NCBI GenBank assembly: GCA_023247595.1
Contig: JAHFGF010000043.1
Coordinates: 1-10,630 of the forward strand
From: Candidatus Omnitrophota bacterium
Lineage (GTDB): Bacteria; Omnitrophota; Koll11; Zapsychrales; Fredricksoniimonadaceae
DNA length: 10,630 nucleotides
Direction of reading: 5' to 3'
The notes beneath the pieces were generated by a model. That model saw only the letters and a program-made list of their open reading frames with translations, did not search any database and had not been told where the DNA came from. Of this stretch, positions 1 to 4,961 are shown piece after piece. The translations under genes and the position numbers were made by a program. Every line of letters begins with the position of its first letter. Within the stretch, counting starts at the first letter, position 1.

Positions 1-322
1 CTAATATATCCCGGCATATGCCATGGATGCTCCTGGCTTTTGTTTTATAAAACCCAACAGGATAAACCGCTTGTTCAATGACCGCGAGCGAAAGCTTCAG
101 CATGGCCTGCGGCGTGTCCGCCAGCTTAAACAACCGTTCAGATGCCGGCAGCGTGGTTTCATCCTTGGTCCTTAAACTCAAAATACAGGAAATCAAGACG
201 AGAAACGGACTTTTCCATCGTTTACCGACCAATGTTACCGACGGGTCAGGCAAATGCGCCATGGCTTTTGAAATTCTGGCTACAACAACGGCGATGTCCT
301 CATTGGTTAAAAGTTTGCTCAC
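1..322 (-). CDS. nth: Endonuclease III-family DNA glycosylase, N-terminal part (cut by window edge)
   Basis: The visible 107 residues match the N-terminal half of the Nth family, base-excision-repair glycosylases/AP lyases that remove oxidised pyrimidines. The recognisable stretch is SPFLVLISCILSLRTKDETT (about residues 38-57), equivalent to the conserved helix of E. coli Nth containing LSAQATD. It is followed by a VYPVGFYKTKA segment (about 86-96) matching the IKTIGLYNSKA region. The helix-hairpin-helix with catalytic lysine, the catalytic aspartate and any 4Fe-4S cysteines would lie beyond the edge, so activity cannot be judged. The start is GTG: an in-frame TAA lies two codons upstream, and the next ATG (codon 21) would remove sequence typical of the N-terminal helices. 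The GTG overlaps the stop of the upstream membrane-protein gene as GTGA, which suggests translational coupling. It is the last visible gene of the era cluster. Confidence 0.85.
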   Translation of the reverse strand, partial: MSKLLTNEDIAVVVARISKAMAHLPDPSVTLVGKRWKSPFLVLISCILSLRTKDETTLPASERLFKLADTPQAMLKLSLAVIEQAVYPVGFYKTKARSIHGICRDIL

Positions 323-603
323 TGTTTAATCTCAGCCTGATTCCCCTGACGATAACACAAAACCGCAATCAGAACTCCCGTCAGCAAAATGACATTGACG
401 ATATTAAAAGTTTTCCAAACCAAATCCTGGGATGAAATAATAGCCGCCGGCGCCATGCCGACACTGCACACCCAAAGGCCGATAATCCAGGACAGGCTGA
501 TATCCGCCGCTGATTTTCTGCGAATGATGCGCACAATAAGCGGGATATCAAATAACGGCAAAGCGGCCGCGGCCGCTGTTGAGACATAATCCATTATCTG
601 CAT
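319..603 (-). CDS. Small three-helix PQ-loop/SemiSWEET-like membrane protein, copy A
   Basis: A 94-residue hydrophobic protein with three predicted membrane helices (about residues 6-25, 37-57 and 66-86). After helix 1 comes IPLIVRIIRRKSAADISL, which has the spacing of a PQ-loop motif (Pro, basic stretch, KS, D-I-S). The usual Pro-Gln is Pro-Leu here (P21-L22). SemiSWEET/PQ-loop proteins of this size dimerise to move small solutes such as sugars; the substrate here is unknown, and the missing Gln makes transport of the usual kind uncertain. It is about 42% identical over its length to the gene at 1583-1864, with which it shares VWKTFN and the MAP motif. The ATG at 603 is preceded by AAGGAAG about 11 nt upstream and aligns exactly with the start of the paralogue. 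It sits between era (57 nt gap) and nth (GTGA overlap). Confidence 0.75.
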   Translation of the reverse strand: MQIMDYVSTAAAAALPLFDIPLIVRIIRRKSAADISLSWIIGLWVCSVGMAPAAIISSQDLVWKTFNIVNVILLTGVLIAVLCYRQGNQAEIKQ

Positions 604-660
604 GGTTTAACAAACTTCCTTATACTGGATTTCTGAAACGCTTAAGACTCTCTTTTTCAT

Positions 661-1590
661 TTAAAAAGCGTAGCCCATCTGCTCTAAAACCGAATGATCC
701 TCGCGCCATTTTTTCTCCGGCTTGACAAACATCTCCAGAAAAACTTTCTGCTCCAGAAGCTCTTCCAATTCCTTGCGGGCCTCCGTGCCGATCTTCTTAA
801 GAACGGACCCGTTTTTGCCGATGACAATTTCTTTCTGGCTGTCTCTTTCGACGAGAATAATCGCCCGGATATAAAGCGTCTTGCCTTTTCTGGGTTTCAT
901 CTCTTCAATAACCACGGCAATGGAATGCGGAACTTCGTCGCGCATCATTTGAAAGAATTTTTCTCTAATGGTGTCGGAAATCACCATTTTCCGGGGATAA
1001 TCGCAAATTGTATCGCGGGGATAAAACAACGGGCCCTCTTTTAAATGTTCAAAGACAATATCAATAAGCTTGTCCATATGAACACCGGTCATTCCGGAAA
1101 GCGGCAGCAGCGTCAAATTTTTTATCTCATTGATATTTTTGCCTGTGGCTTCTTCCCACAAAGCGATGTAATCAGGAATAAACTTTCCCTTACCAATATC
1201 CACTTTATTCAAACCTAAAATGATCGGCGTTTTAATGCCTTTGAGCTGGTCCACCACATTGCGTTCTTCCACGCCGATGTGTTCGGTCGTGTCAACCAAA
1301 TGGATCACCACGTCGACATCCTGAAGGCTTCCAATGGATGCCCGGTTCATAAATTTATCCAGCTGGTCATGCCCCAGATGCAGCCCGGGCGTATCGATAA
1401 ACACAATCTGGCCGCGTTCGTCATTATAAACGCCGCGGATCTGATTACGCGTTGTCTGCGGAACATTGGATACAATGGCAATTTTCTCGCCTAGAATTTT
1501 ATTAATCAATGTTGATTTACCGACATTCGGCCTGCCGACAATGGTTACAACACCAGTTTTTAAATGTTCTTCTTTGTTAACTTTATTCAT
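661..1590 (-). CDS. era: GTPase Era, ribosome assembly factor
   Basis: Era binds the 3' end of 16S rRNA and couples GTP hydrolysis to maturation of the 30S subunit. The 309 residues fit the family length. Visible G motifs are G1 GRPNVGKST (19-27), the G2 threonines at about 46-47 in NVPQTTRNQ, G3 DTPG (66-69) and G4 NKVD (128-131). G5 reads SGM (165-167) where SA-x is usual. The C-terminal KH RNA-binding domain shows GKNGSVLKKIG (258-268), and the protein ends in the typical VKPEKKWREDHSVLEQMGY tail. The ATG at 1590 has a strong GGGGGA Shine-Dalgarno four nt upstream and lies inside the end of the preceding PQ-loop-like gene (8-nt overlap), so the two are probably translationally coupled. Identification is secure; it anchors the housekeeping cluster at this end of the window. 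Confidence 0.98.
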   Translation of the reverse strand: MNKVNKEEHLKTGVVTIVGRPNVGKSTLINKILGEKIAIVSNVPQTTRNQIRGVYNDERGQIVFIDTPGLHLGHDQLDKFMNRASIGSLQDVDVVIHLVDTTEHIGVEERNVVDQLKGIKTPIILGLNKVDIGKGKFIPDYIALWEEATGKNINEIKNLTLLPLSGMTGVHMDKLIDIVFEHLKEGPLFYPRDTICDYPRKMVISDTIREKFFQMMRDEVPHSIAVVIEEMKPRKGKTLYIRAIILVERDSQKEIVIGKNGSVLKKIGTEARKELEELLEQKVFLEMFVKPEKKWREDHSVLEQMGYAF

Positions 1591-1864
1591 TAATCCCCCG
1601 ATCAGCCTTTTTATGAAACTTCAGCACAAAAAACACTACTGCCGAAAACAAAACCAGATTGGTAATATTAAACGTTTTCCAAACAATGTCTTTGGACTGA
1701 AAACCCGACGGCGCCATCAGCAAAATGCAAATCCAAACCCCTAACGCCCAAACCAAACTAATGTCCTCGGAGGACCGCCGTTTGATGATCCTCATAATTA
1801 ATGGAATGTTGAAAAACGGCATAACAATGGCACAGATAAGCGATATAAATTCTAAAACACTCAT
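1583..1864 (-). CDS. Small three-helix PQ-loop/SemiSWEET-like membrane protein, copy B
   Basis: A 93-residue paralogue of the protein at 319-603, with the same three-helix plan and the signature IPLIMRIIKRRSSEDISL after helix 1. The PQ position is again Pro-Leu (P21-L22). MAPSG and VWKTFN segments follow at the same positions as in copy A. The substrate and role are not known. I chose the ATG at 1864 over an in-frame TTG at 1879. It has GAAAGGGAAG just upstream, its residue numbering matches copy A from the first methionine, and the TTG has no ribosome-binding site. It follows the PfkB kinase by 36 nt and overlaps era by 8 nt, so it is probably co-transcribed and coupled with era. Finding the same family on both sides of era argues that the association is retained for a reason, though that is inference. 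Confidence 0.75.
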   Translation of the reverse strand: MSVLEFISLICAIVMPFFNIPLIMRIIKRRSSEDISLVWALGVWICILLMAPSGFQSKDIVWKTFNITNLVLFSAVVFFVLKFHKKADRGINE

Positions 1865-1900
1865 ACTTCCCTTTCTCAAAGCTTTAAATATTAAACGGCA

Positions 1901-2806
1901 TTACGTGACGGATGAAAACCTGACCAATGTTTTTAAACGGCGCTCCACATCAGCCATGGTTAACGGAGCCGTCCTGGCCATTCCAAATCCTTCGACGTTA
2001 AAAGACGCCAGTGTCGTGGCATACAAAAGAGCTTTACGCAGACTCTTCTCATCCACCTTCTTAACCTTTGATAAATAACCCATTAACCCTCCGGCAAAAG
2101 TATCGCCGGCGCCGGTGGGGTCAACAACTCTGTCGACGGGATAGGCCGGAAAGGAAAACATCAGGCTCTTGGAATAAAACAAAACGCCGTGTTCACCTTT
2201 TTTAACGACAATCAACTTCGGCCCCATTTGCGAAAGCCTTTTGGCCGCTTTAATGATATTGCCTTCCCCGGTCAAGGCCCGCGCTTCCGCGTCATTGGCG
2301 ACAAACAAATGAACCTTCTTCATCAGGCGTTTCAGCGACGCGGCCTTGTGATGAATCCATAGGTTCATGCTGTCCAAACCGATGAACTGCGGCTTTTGCA
2401 ATGTGCTTAAAAGTTTCATTTGTAAATCCGGATCGAAATTCGCCAGGAAAACATTGGAAATGCGTTTCTGATGTTCTGCCGCCGACGGAATATAACTTTG
2501 CAAAACCCCAAGCTCAGTGGCCAGAGTCAAGGCGGTATTTAAATCGTCCTTCTTATATTCTCCCTGCCAGCGGAACGTTTTGCCTTCCCCAATTTTCAAA
2601 GAGGTTAAATCAATCCCCTTGCGTTTCAAAAACGCCAAATGTTTGTCTGGGAAATCTTGACCGACCACGGCAACCAAATGCACGTTGGTAAAAAGCCTGG
2701 CGCTCATGGAAAAATGCGCCGCAGAACCTCCCAGCATATCTTTCTTAGCTCCCGACGGAGTTTTGACATGATCAAGGGCGACTGTACCTAAAACAATTAA
2801 GCTCAT
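1901..2806 (-). CDS. PfkB/ribokinase-family carbohydrate kinase
   Basis: A 301-residue cytosolic kinase of the PfkB family, which phosphorylates a sugar or nucleoside hydroxyl using ATP. The substrate-side glycine pair is at residues 26-27 (MLGGSAAHF). The second PfkB signature, DPTGAGDTFAGG, is at 229-240, with Asp235 as the predicted catalytic base and GAGD forming the anion hole. The opening LGTVALDHVKTP and the central NDAEARALTG (171-180) place it in the group usually annotated simply as sugar kinase, for which the substrate cannot be read from sequence. The ATG is supported by AGAAAGGA about 9 nt upstream. It is the first gene of the cluster running through era to nth, and lies directly downstream of the hairpin repeat at 2838-2938. 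No convincing promoter was found in the gap, so read-through from yjbQ is possible. Confidence 0.9.
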   Translation of the reverse strand: MSLIVLGTVALDHVKTPSGAKKDMLGGSAAHFSMSARLFTNVHLVAVVGQDFPDKHLAFLKRKGIDLTSLKIGEGKTFRWQGEYKKDDLNTALTLATELGVLQSYIPSAAEHQKRISNVFLANFDPDLQMKLLSTLQKPQFIGLDSMNLWIHHKAASLKRLMKKVHLFVANDAEARALTGEGNIIKAAKRLSQMGPKLIVVKKGEHGVLFYSKSLMFSFPAYPVDRVVDPTGAGDTFAGGLMGYLSKVKKVDEKSLRKALLYATTLASFNVEGFGMARTAPLTMADVERRLKTLVRFSSVT

Positions 2807-2837
2807 AACCGAGTTTCCTTTCTGAGACTCTGTGTAA

Positions 2838-2938
2838 ATAGTAGGCAGTAGGTAGTAAGTAGTAAGTAGAAATCAAAATGCCAAAATTTTTTCTTACTTC
2901 TACTTACAACCTACTACTTACTACCTACCGCTTACTAT
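2838..2938. repeat. Long imperfect inverted repeat (hairpin) built from GTAGTAA-type units
   Basis: The left arm from 2838 pairs with the right arm ending at 2938. About 27 nearly continuous pairs (2838-2864 with 2912-2938) include one A-C mismatch and one G-T pair. An alternative or additional pairing joins 2862-2871 with 2898-2907. The arms contain repeated GTAGTAA, GTAGGTA and GTAAGTA heptamers. The loop is AT-rich (about 2872-2897). It starts 5 nt after the yjbQ stop and ends 31 nt before the PfkB start codon. It lacks the GC-rich stem and clean U tract of a standard intrinsic terminator. It could be a REP/MITE-like intergenic element, or an RNA hairpin that affects transcript ends or stability. 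That a long hairpin can form is clear; its nature is not. Confidence 0.75.
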
Positions 2939-2943
2939 AACAA

Positions 2944-3363
2944 TTATTCCCCGATAATCTTAACCAACACCCTCTTGGCCCGGCGGCCGTCGAATTCTCC
3001 GTAGAAAATCTGCTCCCAGGGGCCGAAATCCAATTTTCCGCTGGTAACCGCGACGACAACTTCTCTGCCCATGATCTGACGTTTCAAATGGGCATCAGCA
3101 TTATCTTCACCGGTGTCGTTATGACGATATTGCCTGACGGGCTCATGCGGCGCCAATTTTTCCAGCCACTGGTCATAGTCCTTCAAAAGACCAGACTCAT
3201 CGTCATTGATATAAACGCTCGCGCTGATGTGCATGGCGTTCACTAAACAGAGGCCTTCTTTGATCCCGCTTTTGTCGATGGCAGCTTGGACTTGGTCAGT
3301 AATATTAATGTAATCCCGACGGGTTTTGGTGTTAAACCAGAGTTCTTCGCGATAGGATTTCAT
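2944..3363 (-). CDS. yjbQ: YjbQ/UPF0047-family protein (secondary thiamine-phosphate synthase-type)
   Basis: A complete 139-residue member of the YjbQ (UPF0047, TIGR00149) family, small cytosolic proteins reported to have weak thiamine-phosphate synthase activity; the true physiological role is unsettled. Diagnostic parts are [16 protein letters not shown] near the N-terminus, [13 protein letters not shown] with His45, [19 protein letters not shown] (81-99) with His81 and His92, and the closing [21 protein letters not shown]. The ATG at 3363 fits the family start. A TTG extension to 3384 would add seven residues without homology and is rejected. The start overlaps the stop of the small AT-rich gene upstream as ATGA. 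A truncated second copy of its first 50 codons lies at 3722-3874. A hairpin repeat begins 5 nt after its stop. Confidence 0.92.
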   Translation of the reverse strand: MKSYREELWFNTKTRRDYINITDQVQAAIDKSGIKEGLCLVNAMHISASVYINDDESGLLKDYDQWLEKLAPHEPVRQYRHNDTGEDNADAHLKRQIMGREVVVAVTSGKLDFGPWEQIFYGEFDGRRAKRVLVKIIGE

Positions 3364-3653
3364 AATTCCAAAACATCCTGACAAATTATTTCTAATGAAA
3401 TTGATGTACAGACCACAAATCTCTGCTTATCTTTTCTATCAATACTAAAAATAGCCGAATTATGAGTCGGCTCTCTTAGAATTTTTTCCAGCTTCTCCGT
3501 CACTTCCTGCCTGTTCTTAACATCAAGAAATCGGACTTCTGAAGGATCTAACTTTTCACATGGTTCTAATTTCAAAATTAAATCCGATTCATTCCAGGAA
3601 TAACCAAGAATATACGCATCATGATAACTATGTTTTGTTTTAAAATGTTTCAT
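3360..3653 (-). CDS. Unrecognised small protein in an AT-rich insert between two yjbQ copies
   Basis: I do not recognise this 97-residue protein. It is soluble-looking, charged, with no signal peptide or membrane helix. It begins [20 protein letters not shown], followed by a hydrophobic strand [11 protein letters not shown], a basic/acidic helix around [17 protein letters not shown], and a C-terminal strand-rich part ending [14 protein letters not shown] chose the ATG at 3653, which has AAAGG about 10 nt upstream. An in-frame ATG at 3701 would add 16 residues but has no visible ribosome-binding site. Four sampled 60-nt lines (3421-3660) give about 33% G+C against 53-57% in sampled neighbouring lines, a sign of transfer. 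Its stop overlaps the start of intact yjbQ as ATGA. It could be an accessory or defence-linked orphan, or simply a gene carried in with yjbQ; nothing in the sequence settles which. Confidence 0.55.
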   Translation of the reverse strand: MKHFKTKHSYHDAYILGYSWNESDLILKLEPCEKLDPSEVRFLDVKNRQEVTEKLEKILREPTHNSAIFSIDRKDKQRFVVCTSISLEIICQDVLEL

Positions 3654-3721
3654 CCTTAAAATACCTTTAAGCTCAAACCTAATCCTGTCCCCGAAGCGCA
3701 TTGTTTTGGCTCGTTGAACGC

Positions 3722-3874
3722 TTAAACGCTGGCGCTGATGTGCATGGCGTTGACCAAACACAAACCTTCTTTGATCCCGCTTTTATCAATAGCCTCCTGC
3801 ACCTGGCCGGTGATGTTGATATAATCCCGACGGATTTTAGTGTTAAACCATAGCTCTTGGCGATGAGTTTTCAT
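3722..3874 (-). pseudogene. yjbQ: Truncated 5' copy of yjbQ (50 codons)
   Basis: Reading from the ATG at 3874, 50 codons match the start of the intact YjbQ downstream: [15 protein letters not shown] and [20 protein letters not shown] are all present. Then GTT is followed directly by TAA where the intact gene reads GTT TAT. 44 of 50 residues agree, while the DNA differs at about 29 of 153 positions, mostly third codon positions. Everything after His45-Ile-Ser-Ala-Ser-Val is gone, including the equivalents of His81 and His92, so the fragment cannot make a functional enzyme. Its ATG overlaps the stop of the nucleotidyltransferase gene as ATGA. Its 3' side abuts the AT-rich insert. The short ORF is open and could still be translated, but I treat it as a relic. 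Confidence 0.85.
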
Positions 3875-4407
3875 AGCCTTTTTTTCTTGCTTCCAAAAAT
3901 CTCTTCAAGGGCATAAAGTGTTTTCTGGGGAAACCGCTCAAGCGGATAGTAGCGCGTCATCACGTTAACCGCTTCCTTGTAGGTTTTAAGATTTAGATAC
4001 CGTATCAAATAACGAATATCCTCGACGTCATGAAACTCCTCCCCGATGCGCATGGCAAGGCATTTCATAGCCAGAAGATATTCGGGCCGGGCGGTAAACA
4101 CGCGCAGATGGCTTAATTCAAGAAACGCGTCATAATCGCCCTTGTCGCTGAAATAACCTTTAACCGCGTCGTTGAGCCAGTCTTCCTTGATCCCAGATTT
4201 AGCCGCTACTCTGGCGGCCGCTTCTCGAATTTTTTGGGCGGGTTGAAAATACGCGTCCACATCCTTGGTCGACGGCCGGGCGTTGAACACAAGGCACATG
4301 ACCGCGCCGCCCACGCAATAAATTTCTCCTTCGAGCGACTGGGAACGCAACTGGTCGTTGAGAAGGCCGAAGAGACGTTTGATATCTTCTTTGGTAAAAA
4401 ACGACAT
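3871..4407 (-). CDS. DUF6036/AbiEii-like nucleotidyltransferase, possible toxin of a two-gene operon
   Basis: A 178-residue minimal nucleotidyltransferase-fold protein. The hallmark is CVGGAVM (31-37) followed by STKDVDAYF, giving the glycine pair at 33-34 and the metal-binding D49-x-D51. [11 protein letters not shown] (76-86) is the wording I associate with DUF6036 proteins. The C-terminal helices carry [11 protein letters not shown] with K115 and a DVED pair around 127-130, comparable to the AbiEii/AbiGii family motif. Relatives in AbiE systems modify RNA (tRNA nucleotidylation in characterised members), but the target of DUF6036-type proteins is, as far as I know, not established. It starts 4 nt after the stop of the RHH gene, so the two are surely co-expressed. 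An RHH regulator plus a nucleotidyltransferase suggests toxin-antitoxin function; that is inference. A housekeeping modifying enzyme is the alternative. Confidence 0.8.
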   Translation of the reverse strand: MSFFTKEDIKRLFGLLNDQLRSQSLEGEIYCVGGAVMCLVFNARPSTKDVDAYFQPAQKIREAAARVAAKSGIKEDWLNDAVKGYFSDKGDYDAFLELSHLRVFTARPEYLLAMKCLAMRIGEEFHDVEDIRYLIRYLNLKTYKEAVNVMTRYYPLERFPQKTLYALEEIFGSKKKRL

Positions 4408-4411
4408 GAAT

Positions 4412-4909
4412 TTAAACCCTTTGCCCGATGGTCGAATCGATAAAAATATTGCGGCGCCGAAACGGAGGCGGCGAATGCGTTAGTAGATAAAGTCGTAAAC
4501 TTGTCAAATCCGACCCAAAAACAGGCGCATCCAAAGGGGAAATATCCCGCGTCCAGAATGGAACTTTTCTTTCTTTCTGTGCCGCCGCGTATTCCACCAT
4601 GGCAGCGACATAGTTGGCCAGATAGGACGGCAACGAAACCGGCGGCGCGAAGGCCGTCATAGATTCAAATTCATCCGCGGCGGCTGTATTTAAAAGATCA
4701 TGGATCTCGGCAAAAACATAACTCGCGTCTGAGGCGCTTTTAAGCTTGACCAACAAATCCGCAAAAGCCTGCTGTTGCGAGGGAAGCGCCTTGCTTAAGA
4801 CCCATTCGGAAATGCCCATATTCGCGCGGCGGGCATAACGCGCGATGGCCGCCTTCTCTCCTGGGGATACCCTAATCTGCAACTGGGAAGATTTGCTTGT
4901 TCTATTCAT
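4412..4909 (-). CDS. Ribbon-helix-helix protein, probable autoregulator/antitoxin partner of the nucleotidyltransferase
   Basis: The 165-residue product opens with a ribbon-helix-helix DNA-binding domain at about residues 8-42: a strand SSQLQIRVS, then helices EKAAIARYARRANMG and ISEWVLSKAL, as in DUF1778/Arc-type antitoxins. The remainder (about 45-165) is a separate domain that I know mainly as the upstream companion of DUF6036 genes. It includes YLANYVAAMVEYA and a basic C-terminal tail PPPFRRRNIFIDSTIGQRV. Such a tail could be the part that contacts the partner, but this is a guess. The gene has its own promoter and an overlapping palindrome at 4943-4958, consistent with autoregulation. 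There is essentially no room for a 5' leader or Shine-Dalgarno before the ATG, so the mRNA may be leaderless. Confidence 0.75.
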   Translation of the reverse strand: MNRTSKSSQLQIRVSPGEKAAIARYARRANMGISEWVLSKALPSQQQAFADLLVKLKSASDASYVFAEIHDLLNTAAADEFESMTAFAPPVSLPSYLANYVAAMVEYAAAQKERKVPFWTRDISPLDAPVFGSDLTSLRLYLLTHSPPPFRRRNIFIDSTIGQRV

Positions 4910-4915
4910 GGTTCA

Positions 4916-4945
4916 AGTATATACGGCCCGTCTATTAATTGTCAA
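4916..4945 (-). promoter_or_regulatory. Sigma70-type promoter of the RHH/nucleotidyltransferase operon
   Basis: On the minus strand, a perfect -35 TTGACA (4945-4940) is followed after 18 nt by TATACT (4921-4916), or after 16 nt by TATATA (4923-4918). The -10 element ends only 6-8 nt before the ATG at 4909, so the predicted transcription start falls at or within 1-2 nt of the start codon. It sits in the 52-nt gap after the M1-Omp85 gene and makes this operon an independent unit. Confidence 0.7.
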
Positions 4946-4958
4946 TACATGTGTATTG
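4943..4958. promoter_or_regulatory. Palindromic operator candidate overlapping the -35 element
   Basis: CAATAC-ATGT-GTATTG is a perfect 6-bp inverted repeat with a 4-nt spacer. Its left arm shares three bases with the -35 hexamer. RHH antitoxins typically bind short palindromes at their own promoter, so this is the natural candidate for autorepression by the protein encoded immediately downstream. Binding is inferred from position and symmetry only. Confidence 0.5.
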
Positions 4959-4961
4959 ATA

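Noticed and set aside
607..660. A 17-codon minus-strand ORF starting with ATG directly after the era stop codon and ending just before the copy A start.
   Set aside because: It has no ribosome-binding site of its own, its 3' end holds the Shine-Dalgarno of the next gene, and it has no leader-peptide features such as codon runs or a terminator hairpin.
1865..1879. Upstream TTG start for copy B.
   Set aside because: It lacks a ribosome-binding site and would break the exact start alignment with the paralogue at 319-603.
1725..2078. A 117-codon plus-strand ORF opposite copy B and the PfkB kinase.
   Set aside because: It is a mirror of conserved coding sequence on the other strand, with a low-complexity product and no start signal.
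2841..2930. Repeated GTAGTAA-like units considered as a CRISPR or tandem-repeat array.
   Set aside because: The units are heptamers without spacers and are arranged as two complementary arms, so a hairpin explains them fully.
3710..3732. Resemblance of the GCGTTCAAC...GTTTAAGCG-like junction to an integron attC site.
   Set aside because: Paired core sites with the correct internal symmetry are absent, there is no second site at the other end of the insert, and no integrase is present.
3654..3761. Extension of the orphan gene upstream into the yjbQ fragment.
   Set aside because: The extra residues are the yjbQ fragment read in another frame and so cannot be ancestral protein sequence; the ATG at 3653 has the best ribosome-binding site.
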